Assembly: GCF_010093595.1 (NCBI RefSeq)
Contig: NW_022985438.1
Span: 1,140,785 to 1,204,784 of the forward strand
Reading direction: 5' to 3'
Length of the DNA: 64,000 nucleotides
Origin: Mytilinidion resinicola
Taxonomy: Eukaryota; Ascomycota; Dothideomycetes; Mytilinidiales; Mytilinidiaceae
The notes beneath the pieces were generated by a model, which saw only the letters and a program-made list of their open reading frames with translations, made no database searches and was not told the DNA's origin. Shown piece by piece: positions 33,386 to 45,346 of the stretch. A program made the translations under genes and the position numbers. Within the stretch, counting starts at the first letter, position 1. Each line of letters opens with the position of its first letter.

Positions 33386-34603
33386 GGTGCTGTCGGATTA
33401 GGCTTATGGGCGACTGGCAGTTGGTGGAGTGTTTTAGTGTGCAGAGGTGCAGGGTGGTGTGGGCCAGACTTATTGGACGTTGCGGGCAAACACATCGGTG
33501 ATCTGATTAAGCTCTAGAGGTCACGTGCTGCAAGAGAGTAGTCCGTAAGAGGAACATAACCTCAAAACGAATACTTTCGAGCTTGACTTGGGAACGGACC
33601 TACGATTAAATACTAATGTATTGTGTACAGATGTTACTCCACCCAAGTTTCAAATACACAAGTCCTAATCACTGAGAAAACTCCCCTACACGATCGCCAA
33701 GAGCCACCAAACCCAGCATCACTCTCACATATGCTCCCCCCACACGTCACCGAACCTTCTGAACGGCCGCGTCCTTCTCATCTCACGTCGGCTAGAGTCT
33801 GCAACATGAATGGGCCATCCTGTGAAACTGCATCTAAATCATACTAGGCATCACTGCGTTAGCTGCTTCAATTCCTTCGCCTCTTCCGCCTACTAGCTAT
33901 ACCTCTTTCCTTTCTAGGCTCCCCGGCTCGTCAGATGGAACATTCGAAGCCTAGTTAGCAGCACGACACCGGTGTAGTACACAGTAGAAGCTCCTCCATG
34001 TGTCAAATCCTTTACTTCTCGCCTATGTTAAAAAAAAAGAAAAAGCGGGTCTGGGAAGCGAACTAGCGATCCCACTAAACCTACCGCAGCTCCACTGAAG
34101 CTGCTTTCTATGTATGTAGGTTTCAGATAGACCACCTTCTCGAAGCGTCCCTGACAGCCGCACCCCTGCATGCCATCGACCTATAACCGCTACCTTGGTG
34201 TAGCTCGTAGCTGTTCACAACCAGGCCCGAGTCTCAGACCGCACCCTCACTAGGTGCTCAGGGGCCTTCCCTGAGCTCTCAACACCAGCCCCCAAACCCG
34301 ATCCACCCTAGCATTCCCCTTCCACACTCCAAGCATCCCACCCACCCAGCCTGCCCAACGCCCCGCCACCCGGAACCCCGACCTGTCAAACCCTCTAGCG
34401 CGGCGCATCAGCCATCAACCACCACGTAGGGGCTAGCTGCTATCGAAGAGCTGCTCGCCATGCCGTATTGAGGCGATGGCAGTTGCCAAGATCACTTCCT
34501 CAAGTGACAAGAGCGGGCGTCTTTGGCCACGTTGGACGGCGAACTCCGGCTATTGCATGGTCCACTCCTCCAAGATTGATGTTTCCCAGTTGCCATTCAT
34601 CGC
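33386..34603. other. intergenic stretch
   Basis: Promoter side of the deubiquitinase gene to about 33600, then 1 kb of C-rich sequence with an A-run near 34029. No gene or RNA found. The right end is the 3' flank of the following minus-strand membrane protein. Confidence 0.45.
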
Positions 34604-36640
34604 TCAAACCGTTGCTTCATTACTCCGATTGCGGGCCATCCTCGGCGGGTTGTCTGGTTCGTCGTTATCTTGCGTTGAATGTAACGTGTCTAACGGAACT
34701 GTATTCGGTCTTGCAGGTGGGCGACGTCTCACCGAAGCCCTCGCTTGAACATAGTTGCTGATGACACTAGCAACCACAAAGATGCAAAATTTCGCGAAAA
34801 CGATGAAGGCTTTGAGCTTCTCCAGGCCCGTCCTGGCAGCCCGAGCTGAAAACTTGAGCGGTAGGGTTAATGGGGAGAGCAAGGCGAGCCGGTATCTGGC
34901 AGCGATGATATACAGGTACCCGCTAGCAGTGGCAGCAAACCCCAAGAGGTTGACGTTGGTATAGTCGGGATTGCGGTAGAGCGAAAGCAGCGGATATGTC
35001 TCCCAGCGAACTTCTGGGTACAAGGCTTTTGTGGCAACATCTTGCTCAGCTGCATATGTCGCAGCATATCGGAATCTGAGCATCGATCGGACAAATCTTT
35101 CTTCGACGTCGTCCTGCCATCGTCGGCTCTGATTTGGCGAGTTGACAAGGAAGTTTCGGGTCCAGGCGTATATCGGATCGTTCTGGGCGCTCACCCAGAC
35201 CGACATAATTGCAGGGTAGCAACGGTCTAGCCAACCATCAAAATGCCCTATTGGGCGCGCGACACACTCATCTTCTGAGCATACTTTGAAGACTTCGGCA
35301 CACCCAAGCGCGGATACTTCACGATCTGCAACATATCCCGCTCCGTAGCCGTGGCGATGGGCTCCGTATATCGGGTCATCTGATGGGCTTCCAGTTATTT
35401 GTGGCACTGGAGACCGTCCTGGCTTGAATGTGAGGAGAAAATTTTGAAGTCGGAATCTTGTGTATACAGTAGGACTACCATACAACATCCCCACAGCTAG
35501 GTCATCCCGAAGGTGCGTCGCAAGCGCTGGGTTTCCTTTGTACTCGATCCATGGCAATGTGGCATCCACATCAGTTTGAAACCATGTCGCTCCTTGGTCT
35601 CCGTGATTAATCACCGTCTTTACTGGGTATACGTATGTCTCACGACCGGAGTCCATATCGTTGGAGGTTCCAAGAAGCATACTATCGTGAAGGACAACAT
35701 CAAACATTAACCCCTGCCCCTGTTCAAGGGCCGAGGGGAGCAAGTCCGGGACTCTGAGTTCGAAGGCTCCGTTGACAAACCGTTTACTGACTCGGTTATT
35801 CTCTTCGAAAGACCCGTTGACATATGTAATAAAAGGATCCAGAGATACAGGAACGCAAGTCAATTCATGGAGGAGCTTCTTTCCTCCTGGCTTCACGTTA
35901 AAGCCAGCATCTTGGAAAGTAATATTTCGACCCAGTCTCAATGCTTTATAATTAGTATCTCCCTTTTCGACCAGAAATTGATACGGCAATTCGGCAAAGA
36001 CAGGATCTCTCAAGTCCATATTCTCTGTTGTGTACGACGGGAGCGTCTTGCGAAGGTCTGCGCAATAAGCCGTTTGACTCCAGTTTCGACTATCGGTCAC
36101 GCATGTTCGGAAGTCGTCGCTGGTTCGTTCACGCACTCCTTTGTCGAATGCGGCGCTGTTACGGAGATTGGAGTAGCTGCCCTGGAGATCTTTCCTGGCT
36201 AGGACAATGGCCTCTCCTTGCAGACCTTCAGCGAGGAGGAACGGAATGAAGATGCCTAGAATGAGAAAGCTGACGATGTTGAGTATTGCAAAAAGGCCGA
36301 ATCGTAACTCGATGGTCGTGTCCACTGGGCGTAGTGCCTGGCGATGTCTTCTGCTCAAGCCTTTCATCTTTGCCCAAAAGGCTTTTATTGCATCCATCCT
36401 CGACAGCTTAAGCCTCAGATTCTCCGGGTCCGGGAGCTGAATGTTAGGCTGAAGATAATGCCGCATAATAGGCCAGAGTTTGTCGCCAGCAATGGTTCCC
36501 AGTATCCCCAGTATCCCCAGAATGATCACGGCCTCCACATTCGTCGCGGACCAGAGATACTGTCGGTACGCAGGTGCTGTGAGATTCCGCCACCAGCCGC
36601 TGTGAACACGGTCTGACGGGATATTTGGCAGCAGTGGCAT
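34604..36640 (-). CDS. multi-pass membrane protein of unknown function, 678 aa
   Basis: Single long exon. Hydrophobic segments occur at about 35-53 (VEAVIILGILGILGTIAG), 112-135 (RFGLFAILNIVSFLILGIFI and following), about 570-590 and near the C-terminus (AFIVFAKFCIFVVASVISNY). The 430-residue stretch between the second and third segments has several Cys and Asn-x-Ser/Thr sites (for example NWS, NIT, NGS), consistent with a lumenal or extracellular domain. The tail after the last segment is basic and then Asp/Asn-rich. I recognise no catalytic motif. The overall layout matches a family of fungus-specific membrane proteins that is often present in several copies and has no assigned role. Confidence 0.75.
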   Translation of the reverse strand: MPLLPNIPSDRVHSGWWRNLTAPAYRQYLWSATNVEAVIILGILGILGTIAGDKLWPIMRHYLQPNIQLPDPENLRLKLSRMDAIKAFWAKMKGLSRRHRQALRPVDTTIELRFGLFAILNIVSFLILGIFIPFLLAEGLQGEAIVLARKDLQGSYSNLRNSAAFDKGVRERTSDDFRTCVTDSRNWSQTAYCADLRKTLPSYTTENMDLRDPVFAELPYQFLVEKGDTNYKALRLGRNITFQDAGFNVKPGGKKLLHELTCVPVSLDPFITYVNGSFEENNRVSKRFVNGAFELRVPDLLPSALEQGQGLMFDVVLHDSMLLGTSNDMDSGRETYVYPVKTVINHGDQGATWFQTDVDATLPWIEYKGNPALATHLRDDLAVGMLYGSPTVYTRFRLQNFLLTFKPGRSPVPQITGSPSDDPIYGAHRHGYGAGYVADREVSALGCAEVFKVCSEDECVARPIGHFDGWLDRCYPAIMSVWVSAQNDPIYAWTRNFLVNSPNQSRRWQDDVEERFVRSMLRFRYAATYAAEQDVATKALYPEVRWETYPLLSLYRNPDYTNVNLLGFAATASGYLYIIAARYRLALLSPLTLPLKFSARAARTGLEKLKAFIVFAKFCIFVVASVISNYVQARASVRRRPPARPNTVPLDTLHSTQDNDEPDNPPRMARNRSNEATV

Positions 36641-37042
36641 TTGCGCAATATCTGATAAGGCTGAAATGAGATCACGACGCGTTGAGAGTGACGAGAGCGT
36701 TCGAGGGGCGGCTGGCGTTTTATCTTATCCGAAGTCAAGTGTACAGCCTCACAGTAGGCGAAGACTATAATGTCGGTCAGGCAACAAGGCACCAAGAGTT
36801 TCCACCTCCACAACACAGCAACCAATGCCAAATACTCCAGAAAAAATAGCTGGATGTGCTCGAGGAGCCTGTTTTTATTGCATAAACCACCTTTTTCTAA
36901 TAAGTTCGACCGCTCTTTGATGGTTTGAGGTCGATAAGTAGTTCTACCTTGATGCCTTGACTAACATCACGACCTTCACCTACTGTGGCGTTAGGTCATC
37001 GGGCGTACCTACAAAGGTACAGAGACGGGAGGCCACAAGGCG

Positions 37043-37146
37043 GTATCCGTGTTTTCATGGGAGATCCAGTCACGTGATCGCACGATGAAAAATCAGCCTG
37101 CAATGGCGATCACGTGTCACCGTTTTCCATGAAAACAAGGTGATAC
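37043..37146. repeat. imperfect inverted repeat (hairpin) with about 40-bp arms
   Basis: The left arm 37043-37081 (GTATCCGTGTTTTCATGG and on to CACGTGATCGC) pairs with the right arm 37106-37146 (GCGATCACGTG and on to CATGAAAACAAGGTGATAC), leaving a 24-base loop. Each arm contains a CACGTG palindrome. It could be a tiny MITE or a regulatory palindrome in the promoter of the gene ending at 36640. No clear target duplication is seen. Confidence 0.75.
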
Positions 37147-37802
37147 GTAGATGTGACTGAATCATCCCGCCTAACGAGCGGCTTTCATGAGCAGCCGGGA
37201 GGAAGCCTGAGTAGAGTACATGTTTTCGATCCAATATGGTTCACTCACTCCACTCACTCGTTAGAGACCCGAGGCCCCTCGCCCGACCAAGGAACACCGC
37301 TACTCGATCCAAGACGTAGGGAGAAAGATTATTTTCCTCGATCCGATCGGATCTACCTAGGATCTGGGTTCCGGGATATTTATAGATCTCGCGACGGCTC
37401 GCTCGCGCGCGCGCGCGCTGCTGCCACGTGAAGGCCACTCCGCTCCACTCCCACCCACCCGGCCAGGCAAGGTGTGCGGCTCGGGGGCCCAAGCTGTCAC
37501 TGTCCCACATGTAGCATGTGCAAACTTGCAGAAAACGAAAAAAGAAACAATCACGGTTAGCTTTACCCAGCCTACAATAGCCAAGCCAAGCCAAGCCATA
37601 GCTCAACTACCTATGCCTGTGGTGGATAGATGTACAGCACCAGAAAACTAACGCAAGCGGCACCATCCGACTATTCCGACCGCCCGACATCAGTCCATAA
37701 TCCCCCCTCCTCGCCTGCAATGCTCGAATCGGGCGCCCACTCAATACCAACTGCAGAAGCTCAGACATGCGTTCAGCTCATCAGCGACCGGCCCATTTTT
37801 GG

Positions 37803-37827
37803 AAAAAAAAAAAAAAAAAACCCCCCC
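37803..37827. repeat. homopolymer tract A18C7
   Basis: Eighteen A residues are followed directly by seven C residues. The length may be imprecise because of assembly or slippage. Confidence 0.85.
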
Positions 37828-38020
37828 ATTTTCGTTAATTCGAATCCTAGACCGCCTCTCTGCCCCCTTTCGGCTTACGCTACATAGTTACGTGCACCTC
37901 AGTTTCTGCTGGAGGAAGGTTTCGTGCGTCGCGCTGCAACGTAACGTCACAGCGTACACAGCGCCACCGAAACCCGGGTCTGTTTTGTTGCCTCCCATCC
38001 CTCTTGCGCTGAGCCGTGCC

Positions 38021-38045
38021 GAGCTGAGCTGAGCTGAGCTGAGCT
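38021..38045. repeat. GAGCT pentanucleotide microsatellite
   Basis: Five consecutive GAGCT units, preceded by degenerate GAGCC/GTGCC units. Non-coding. Confidence 0.85.
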
Positions 38046-38850
38046 GCGCTGTCTCGGCCGCCGAATAACCCCAACGAGCCCCTCTAGCTGCCGCATCTGT
38101 TGTCCCCATCGCACGTGGCCCGTAGTGTCGATGGCCCGTAGTGTCGAGAGGGGATGATGGACGTCGTAATACCACTCCCTCCTTCCCCTCCTCACGACAG
38201 GACCTCGGGATGAAAAGACGCGGTGCAGCAAACCTCTCGTCCGGTTCCGTGCCAACCGTTTGCAAAAACGCTACGCAGGGGAAAATATGCTACCCTCAAA
38301 AAAAGCGCGCCGGAGTGATGATTTTTTTTTTCTTGAAATATGCATTTGCTAGTCATGCCTCATGCATGACATAGTTCCCCCCAACCCCGATAATACTGTA
38401 GTAAATCCGCTGTCCCCACCACCCACGTTGTCTTCCCGCCTCTTTCCCTCAAGATCCAGATGCCCTCATACCACATCCCAGAACCCATCCAATTATTCCA
38501 ACATATTCTTCGTGGGCTTCAAGCGCCCCCCTTTCCCAGTCATGCGTAGTAGTATTAAAGAAATTTGTTAAACCCCCCCCACCCCGGACCCCAGCTCCCA
38601 GCGCCACCGGAACGTCGCTCCCAGAAAAGAGCAGAAACGCCTAGACCCAGTAATTGAAAACAGTGTATTTATTGTGACAAGATAGCAAGAGACTGATGAG
38701 GAAATGAAATTATAGGAAAATCGCTGGCGCCTTCGATGCAAAAGTATGGTCGTTAGGTCGTAAGGTGTGGTTCGTGGATTATGTAGGTCCACAGAGAGAG
38801 AGTGTGTGTGTGATGATGATGATGGCATGCCGCATGCCGAACCAATCGTT

Positions 38851-41022
38851 TCACGCCGTCGACTGGCGCCCCTTCCCCTTGTCGCGGAAGTCGGCGGGCG
38901 GCTCAACAGGCTGCTGGTACGGCGAGTGTTGCTGTTGGTACTGTGGCGGTGACTGCGGGAGTTGCGGCGGCGGGAGGTGGTGCGGGAGGGACTGCGGCAG
39001 CGAATGGCGGTGCTGGGGCTGGAGGTGTAGCTGATTATGCTGCAGGTGATGCTGGTACTGTTGCTGGCTATGCTGCTGGTGAGGCTGTTGCTCCCTGTTT
39101 CCACGATATACGATTCAGCCTCTCTCTCTTCCCAGTTACGTCCAGACGGCGGGAGTGGCCACGAACCCGCTCGGATAGCCCATTGGCATATTAAAACTGT
39201 ACACATGCTCGTCCTGTGCATACGCCATGGGTGCGACGGCAGGAGACTCCAGTGGCGACGAAACATAGACATTCCCGCCCCCGAACCCGTCCATCGACCG
39301 TGGTACCTCGAGGTATGGCGACGTCTGTCCTGACACAACCCCTGAAGGCACGTAACTCAGCGGCGACGGCGCGAATGCTGGCGAAAGGCTGGCCCCGTAG
39401 CTACATTGTGCGATCTGGCTCTCGAACTCTAGATTCAGAGTGTCTAAGGCGTATGATGCTTGATGCGTCGGTTCAAGTTGTTCGTCCTGCTGCAGTAGCC
39501 AGTCGCGTCGAGCATGATAGGAGGATGCCTGGTCGCGAGGGAAGTCCATCATCAACACAACTGCCTGTGTAGGTTGGCTGTAGCTCTGTGTAGATTGAAG
39601 TGTACCAACGATCCGGATTATTTCTTCGAGAGGTGGCAAAGACAGGTTTGCACAGAACGCCGCACCGATGGATGAGAACATGGGCTCTAGAGCCAAAGCT
39701 GTGGCATAGAAGTGGGCTAAGACTAGAAGTACGATGACGTCGCCTCGGCGGGCTGCGAGTAGAGAGATCGGGACCCAGAAGAGCCATTTGCGGAGGTAGT
39801 AGAGCTGCTGGAACTGCTCTTGGGAGCCTTGTGGGGGGTTGGAGATGCGTAGCTTTTCGATGTGCGCCTTGAGCTGCTCAACCCACTTTCCCTCCTGTTC
39901 ATACTGAGTCAGGTAAGGCGAGATACGCTGTAGTGAGCTTTGGATCAGCTGAATGGTAGCAAGTTGGTCTCGGCGGACGTCTGGCGTTACAATTGACCCT
40001 GCGGGGTTCATGTAATTCTGATTAGGAATTGCGCCCTGCTCGATAATGTAATCAGCGAAAAGCGACTCATGTTTCCATGGTTGCATCGCGCTGATAACCT
40101 GCGAGATGGTTAGTGAGACCTCGCAGTGCCAAAAGGTGGATCACAAACAGTCTTGGTCCCGGTGACGAGGGAGGCCCATCCTCGCCTGTAAGCACAACCG
40201 TCAGCCGCAATTTCTTTGTTTCGTCTCAAAACAGGACAGGCGAGGAACGTACCATTCTGTTGCTTGCCATGCAAGCAGCAAGGACGAAGCCAGGACCGCG
40301 TCCGAGTTGGCCTTGGAGAAGTTTGCGATGGCCTCGTGGAGGCCCTTCAAGGCGATGCTTCCATGGTGGAACGCGAGATTGCGCGTGTCGCTAGACTGCG
40401 AGATCCAGGCAAGATGCGAGGCCGAAAAGGCCAAAATGGAGTGCATCACGAAGGGATGCGAGGCGGCCACACTCAGAAATCTGGAGGTGTCAGTCAGTGG
40501 GCTGACACAGCCGAATACGAACCTAACGGTCGGAAGCTTAATGCTTACTTCGGCATAAGGTCCGTCCAAGTTGTTAATCTGGACGTTTGACTGCGGAACA
40601 TCTCATTGGTGATGGATGAGAGGTGGTGAACCAGACGCAGCTCGCTTTTCGAATACGCCCGCCAGAGAGGTTGAGGATAGACTCTCAGTTCAGGGAACGG
40701 GAACTCGTCCGTCTGCTGCCAGATAGAAATGGTCGCCTCGATCTCTGCGGTCCAGAGCAGATTGGCCTGCTGGGGAGACTTTGGACTCTCAGGTGCGTTG
40801 GCAGATGGGCTGTCCAGGTAGTCACAGCGAACCTGGTGCTTGGTGCAGTTGCGGCTGTCACTGATCAGCACCGCGACGACGAGGGCGTCCCCATGGAATC
40901 AGAGTAACTCACCATTGCGGAAACGTCTCGTCACAGCGGATATGGCGTTTCTTGCACGTCTTGCATCCCTTTCGGGACTTGGTGTGGCTGCGGCGCGAAG
41001 GCCCTCCTCCAGGTCCCGCCAT
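38851..41022 (-). CDS. Zn2Cys6 fungal transcription factor with Gln-rich tail, 627 aa, six exons
   Basis: Exons are 41022-40913, 40854-40549, 40480-40253, 40185-40149, 40098-39140 and 39094-38851, all in phase. The binuclear zinc cluster is Cys20, 23, 30, 37, 40 and 47 (CKTCKKRHIRC, DETFPQC, RNCTKHQVRC); the first intron cuts it at Cys37. The regulatory domain reads LRLVHHLSSI, AASHPFVMHSILAFSASHLA and WRGWASLVTGTK, the pattern of Upc2/Ecm22-like sterol or stress regulators. The last intron is only 45 nt and adds an 80-residue exon rich in Gln, His and Pro (QQPHQQHSQQQYQHH), a likely activation segment. It is a nuclear DNA-binding regulator; targets are unknown. It may read the long upstream region for its own control. 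Confidence 0.88.
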
Positions 41023-44000
41023 TTAGGGCAAAATACTGAATCCTACGTACGGTGGTAAGAATGTTTGATGATGGGGCTTCAAAAAAGGCCGGAAGAGGCT
41101 CCTTCTTGAGCTTCGCCGGGCTGGTGCAAGGGCTGAAGGGAGGAAACGGTCGGCAGCGGGGCTGGGGAAGCGGGCTGCAGATCGTGTGGGAGAATGGGAT
41201 GATAACGGCCCTGAGATTGGGTGCGGGACAGCGATGACTAAAAGGGCAGGCTGTGGAGGCGTGAGGCTTGGACGTGAAGCTATATGCTTGATGGCGGCAG
41301 GCAGCTGTCCGGCGACGAGACGGTGGTGTAGGGCTGAACTGATATTGGGTGACTTGGGGCCACAGCGTCACTTCGGCGGGCTGTACTGCAAAACGAGGGT
41401 AACGGGGGAAAGCAAAAGCGAGTGAATTGGTTTAGTCCCCTGCAGGAGACTCGCAGCCGGGACGAGGCTGGTTTAAAGTGTGGTGCTGTTGCTGGGCCCG
41501 CGCCCGTCTGGAAAGCTCGTTGCTGCTCGAGGCAGCCAGAACCGCGGCAGGGGGAAGGGCCTGCAGGCAACGCATGCTACAAATAGCTCCTGGGCGAAAC
41601 CATGGCCGCTGGGATGAGGTCCGTGGCCTGGTGGAGGAGGCCTGCGGGAGCTACAGCGCTTCAGGAGGGCTCCAGCAAGCCATATGGCCTCGTATGACAT
41701 AGCCCCCGTGTAACTCCCGTGGGAGATCAAGCTCTTTCCAGGCCCGTGAACCGTCCGTGGCAGACTCGAGCCAGCGCGTCGATGCGGTTTGCCCGCGGTG
41801 CTGGGGGCGTGATGCGCCTTGGGGCTGCTGGTGCTCCTCCATGCGTGCCTCGACGCGCTTGCAACGGTGATGGGGCGAAACGGCACCGCGAGCACCGATT
41901 CAGACGGGAATCGACCACCTGGGCATTCGCCGACTCACTGCTGCCCCGTCGTGGCCCTTCGCCCATTCACCGACACTCACCTGGGGCCCATTCACGCCGA
42001 GCATTCCCCATCCCACCACGCCCACCATCCGACCATTCCCACCGCGGCGTGGCCACACCACGTCCGCCCACCCCTCACGTCTGCACATCCTGGCCCGCCT
42101 GTTGAGACGTTTTGGCTGGCTCCCGGCCTTCACCTGCTGGCGTGCATTAGGCGCGCCACATTCTCGCTGCGTTCCGAGCACACGCCCTCGATTCGTGCTG
42201 CTGCCCTGTCGGCCCCGAGCACTGGGCTCGCGCAATGCACGTCGTGGGCGACGGCCTGGTAGGTGACCCGGCGCCGGCGCCCACGGGCTTGGAAGAAGGG
42301 ACAAACATGCCCAGCGACCGTCAGCCGCGGCGAGCGAGGGCGGCCGTCGGCTGTCACCCAAGCTGCGGGCTCTCGATGGCGAGCAGGTGTGCAGGTGCGC
42401 CGGCGCCGTTGGAGATGGGATGGGACGGCGGGATCTGGCATTGGGCAAATCATGGCGTGGTTGCGGTTGCGGTTGCAAATACATAATAATCTGATGCGAG
42501 GCACGAGAGATCGCGACGGGCCCACCAGGGGGGCTGCGTGCTAATAATAGCGCCTGCTGCGCCCTTCACAGAGTGCCAGCAGTCAAGTCACCAGTCACCA
42601 GACGCGGCCGTCGAGACATTGACTATTGTCTGGTTTTGCGCTGAGCGCGGCAGCCAATATGGCAGCGCATATGGCAGCGCTATGGACGGCCGGCCAGCAG
42701 CTGAAGGACGCCGCCGCCGCCGGAGGAATGCCACGCTGCTATGCTTCAGACGGCAGCTCGAGCAGCTTCAGCACCAAGGGTCAGTGAGGGAGGGCTGCAC
42801 CGTGTATCCGGGCGTGCTGTAGGCATCAACAATGCACGCTGCCCGCTGGCCCGCGCGCTGGGTAAAGTCACTCTCCAAACCCCCTCCCCCACCCGGCCTG
42901 CAGCCATCAACCCAGAGAGGTGCAGACAAAGTGCAGCAGGGCCTGGCGACGGCGGCGGGGGACGGCGGAGCGGTCTGCTGCAGAGTCGCACAGATAGGTA
43001 CGGTGGCCACAGGCGTGAAGGCATGGCGGGAGACGCGCTGGAGATGCAAGTGTGACGGTGTCTCTGGCCATGGCCCGCTGTTGTCTTACCGTGCGGACCG
43101 CCGGCCAGCGTAAGGCTGAATTATGACGTTAGGGGAGCAAAGTGGAGCGATGCGAAGTCCGAAGGAAGACAGCCGCATCGTCGCCGGGGAGCCAATGGCC
43201 GCGATGAGTTTGGCCGAGGCAAGTGGCGGGTGTCTGCGCAGAGCTGGCCAAGGTGGCATCGTGGAGGTCGAGCAGGTGCAAGCGAAAGAAAGATGTAGCA
43301 GGTGTCGGGCTAAGTAGTGAGGGAAGCACGCAGGGGCGCTGGCGTGGAGGTGAGGTTGAGTCTATTTTTGGAGATAACCTCGCCGGGACCAAGGCCTGCG
43401 CCTCTGGGGAACAGCACTTGCATCGTTCCGCCGCCTCGCAACACGCACCCAAGACGGCGCCGGACACAGAAAGGCCATTGGCGCGTGTCGAACGCGTGCT
43501 CCAGGGCTGCGAACATGTGCCAAAGCTGGGATGTCTGATAATGCGACTTCTGATAATGCGACTTCGGTGCAGGGGCGGCGATCTGGGACTGACCACGCTT
43601 GCTGGATACGCACAGAGATAGTTCAGAAATGTCCAAATCAGAGCCTGAAACAGACGCGGTCGACTTGACATCACGTCTCCGTTTCCAAGGATGTGCTAGA
43701 GAGCTTCAGGCAATGTGAGCCGGGAGCTAGCCGGCGGCTTAGACGACAGATTGAAAACAAAACACCACAGATTCCATCCTGCCCGTCCAGCTCTAGCCCT
43801 GGCGGCGTCCTGTGTAGACCAGCTCCCTGTCCAATCTCTGTGCGCCGTTCTCCCTTCCCGAAGAGTCCCCCTTCCACACGTCTTCTCTGCAGCTCCTCGC
43901 GCTCCACCACCTTTCGTGCACCCACACGCCATGTGCCTTGCTCCCACCCCCCTCCACTCCGACCCGCGCCTCCGGTCGGCCCTATTCCCAACGCAGAGCC

Positions 44001-45346
44001 ATCAAGCGAGAACCGCAACGGCTGTGGAGCGGCCCTGAAGCCATCGAACCCCTGTCCTTCCCGCGCCAGTCCAACTCCAGCTGGCGCAGGATTTCAGCTT
44101 TCACCGCCCACAACCCACCCCCCCTCACAGACGTCCACAGATTCACGGATTCGCCTTAGCCCCGTCGCGCGCTGAAACGAGGCAGAACCCAAGGCACGAT
44201 CGGTGCGCGACGACACCAAACCCCATTCTTCCCTTGCCTGCTCCCCTTCCAGAAACGAAGGAAACTGTGGAGGATGCTGGTTCGTCTTCCCCTGCCCTGC
44301 CCTACCCGTCTGCACCCGGCCATGCCATGCCATGCCATACCATACCAAAGTCTCCTACGACACACCAACAAAACCCTACATCCGCGAGCGAAGCAAAAAA
44401 CCCATATGCGATATATATCCCAGTCCCAGCAGCTGAGCAGCAGACAGCGGAGCGAGGGTTTGACAGCACCGCATGCGCGAAAAGAGATGCTGATGATGTA
44501 AAAATAGCGCGGCCCGCGTGCGGTCTGGAACGGTGGTTGTGCCCGCCCGCGCACCCCCGGCTTTGCCCTGTGCGGGATGCTCGTTCGTTCGGCAAGCCGA
44601 GTTTCCAAACCACGGCCGAACGCCCCCCCCTCTCCACCCCCAAGCTGGTAGCTTGCTAACCGAAGTGCAGTGCCAGGCAACAGCCAGACTCACTCGCCGA
44701 ACCGGGGGGCAGAGACAAGGCAGCCGATACCAGCGTCCGGGTATAGAGCGCGCGAACTGAAACGAGTGTAGGTGTGAGACGCGCTCGAAACAAAATCTGA
44801 ACTCGTAAACAGCACCGACGACGAGTAGGTAATGCTGCGAGCAATCCACTGAAGAAAAGGAAAGGAAAAACGAAACAAGTAATGTGGTGATGAAAAGTAG
44901 TGGACAAGGGCAGTTTGCCAGAGCCGATAGTAACTGTGCTAGTTATAGAAAAAGAAGTGACTACCTAAGGCTATGTAAAAGTTTGTATGATCACAGTGAT
45001 CGAAAAGCGCAGAAACGCCAGAAATGTATCGAAGAGAAGAGGTGTAACAGGCGTGTGCCCCTTTTGCTGAAAAAAAGGTTGCTTTCGCTGCTCCCTTCCA
45101 CCCTATCCTCCGCCCAACCCGCCAAACCCCGACCCAACCCGCCTTGCTCCCCGCCCCGCCGTGAAGATAAATCGCCGGAAATCTTCTATAAAATGCCAAG
45201 TCCAGCCCGATATTGCTGTCCTTAACCCACCATGCAGACCTCCGCAGCTCACACACACACACCCCCCCATTTCATCTCCTTCGTTGCATCATGCCGCTCC
45301 CAGGAAACAGTACGCCGAATGCACCAAGCCCGAGTAAGGGGATTAT
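41023..45346. other. 4.3-kb GC-rich region without recognised genes
   Basis: Lies upstream of the transcription factor and downstream of the transportin gene. Many overlapping frames up to about 190 codons exist on both strands, but they are a by-product of few AT-rich stops: they have Arg/Pro/Ala-rich, domain-free translations and no consistent splice joins. A 17-bp direct duplication (TGATAATGCGACTTC) occurs near 43538-43568, and CATGC/CATAC repeats occur at 44322-44346. A long promoter, a long 5' leader or a non-coding transcript is plausible. Confidence 0.45.

Larger units (their letters stand above)
36641..38850. other. 2.2-kb intergenic region with hairpin and microsatellites
   Basis: Contains the promoter of the 678-aa membrane protein gene on the left and the 3' flank of the transcription factor gene on the right. 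It holds a 104-bp inverted repeat (37043-37146), a CG-dinucleotide run near 37400-37420, an A18C7 tract (37803-37827), GAGCT repeats (38021-38045) and a GT/GAT run near 38805-38824. No coding sequence is recognised. Confidence 0.55.

Noticed and set aside
38568..39338. 256-codon minus-strand Ser/Thr/Arg-rich frame
   Set aside because: It overlaps the last two exons of the transcription factor in another frame. The in-phase Q-rich exon explains the region better.
41052..45225. Many open frames of 60-190 codons on both strands
   Set aside because: GC-rich DNA has few stops. Translations are Arg/Pro/Ala-rich, overlap one another in all frames, and show no domains or consistent splice joins.
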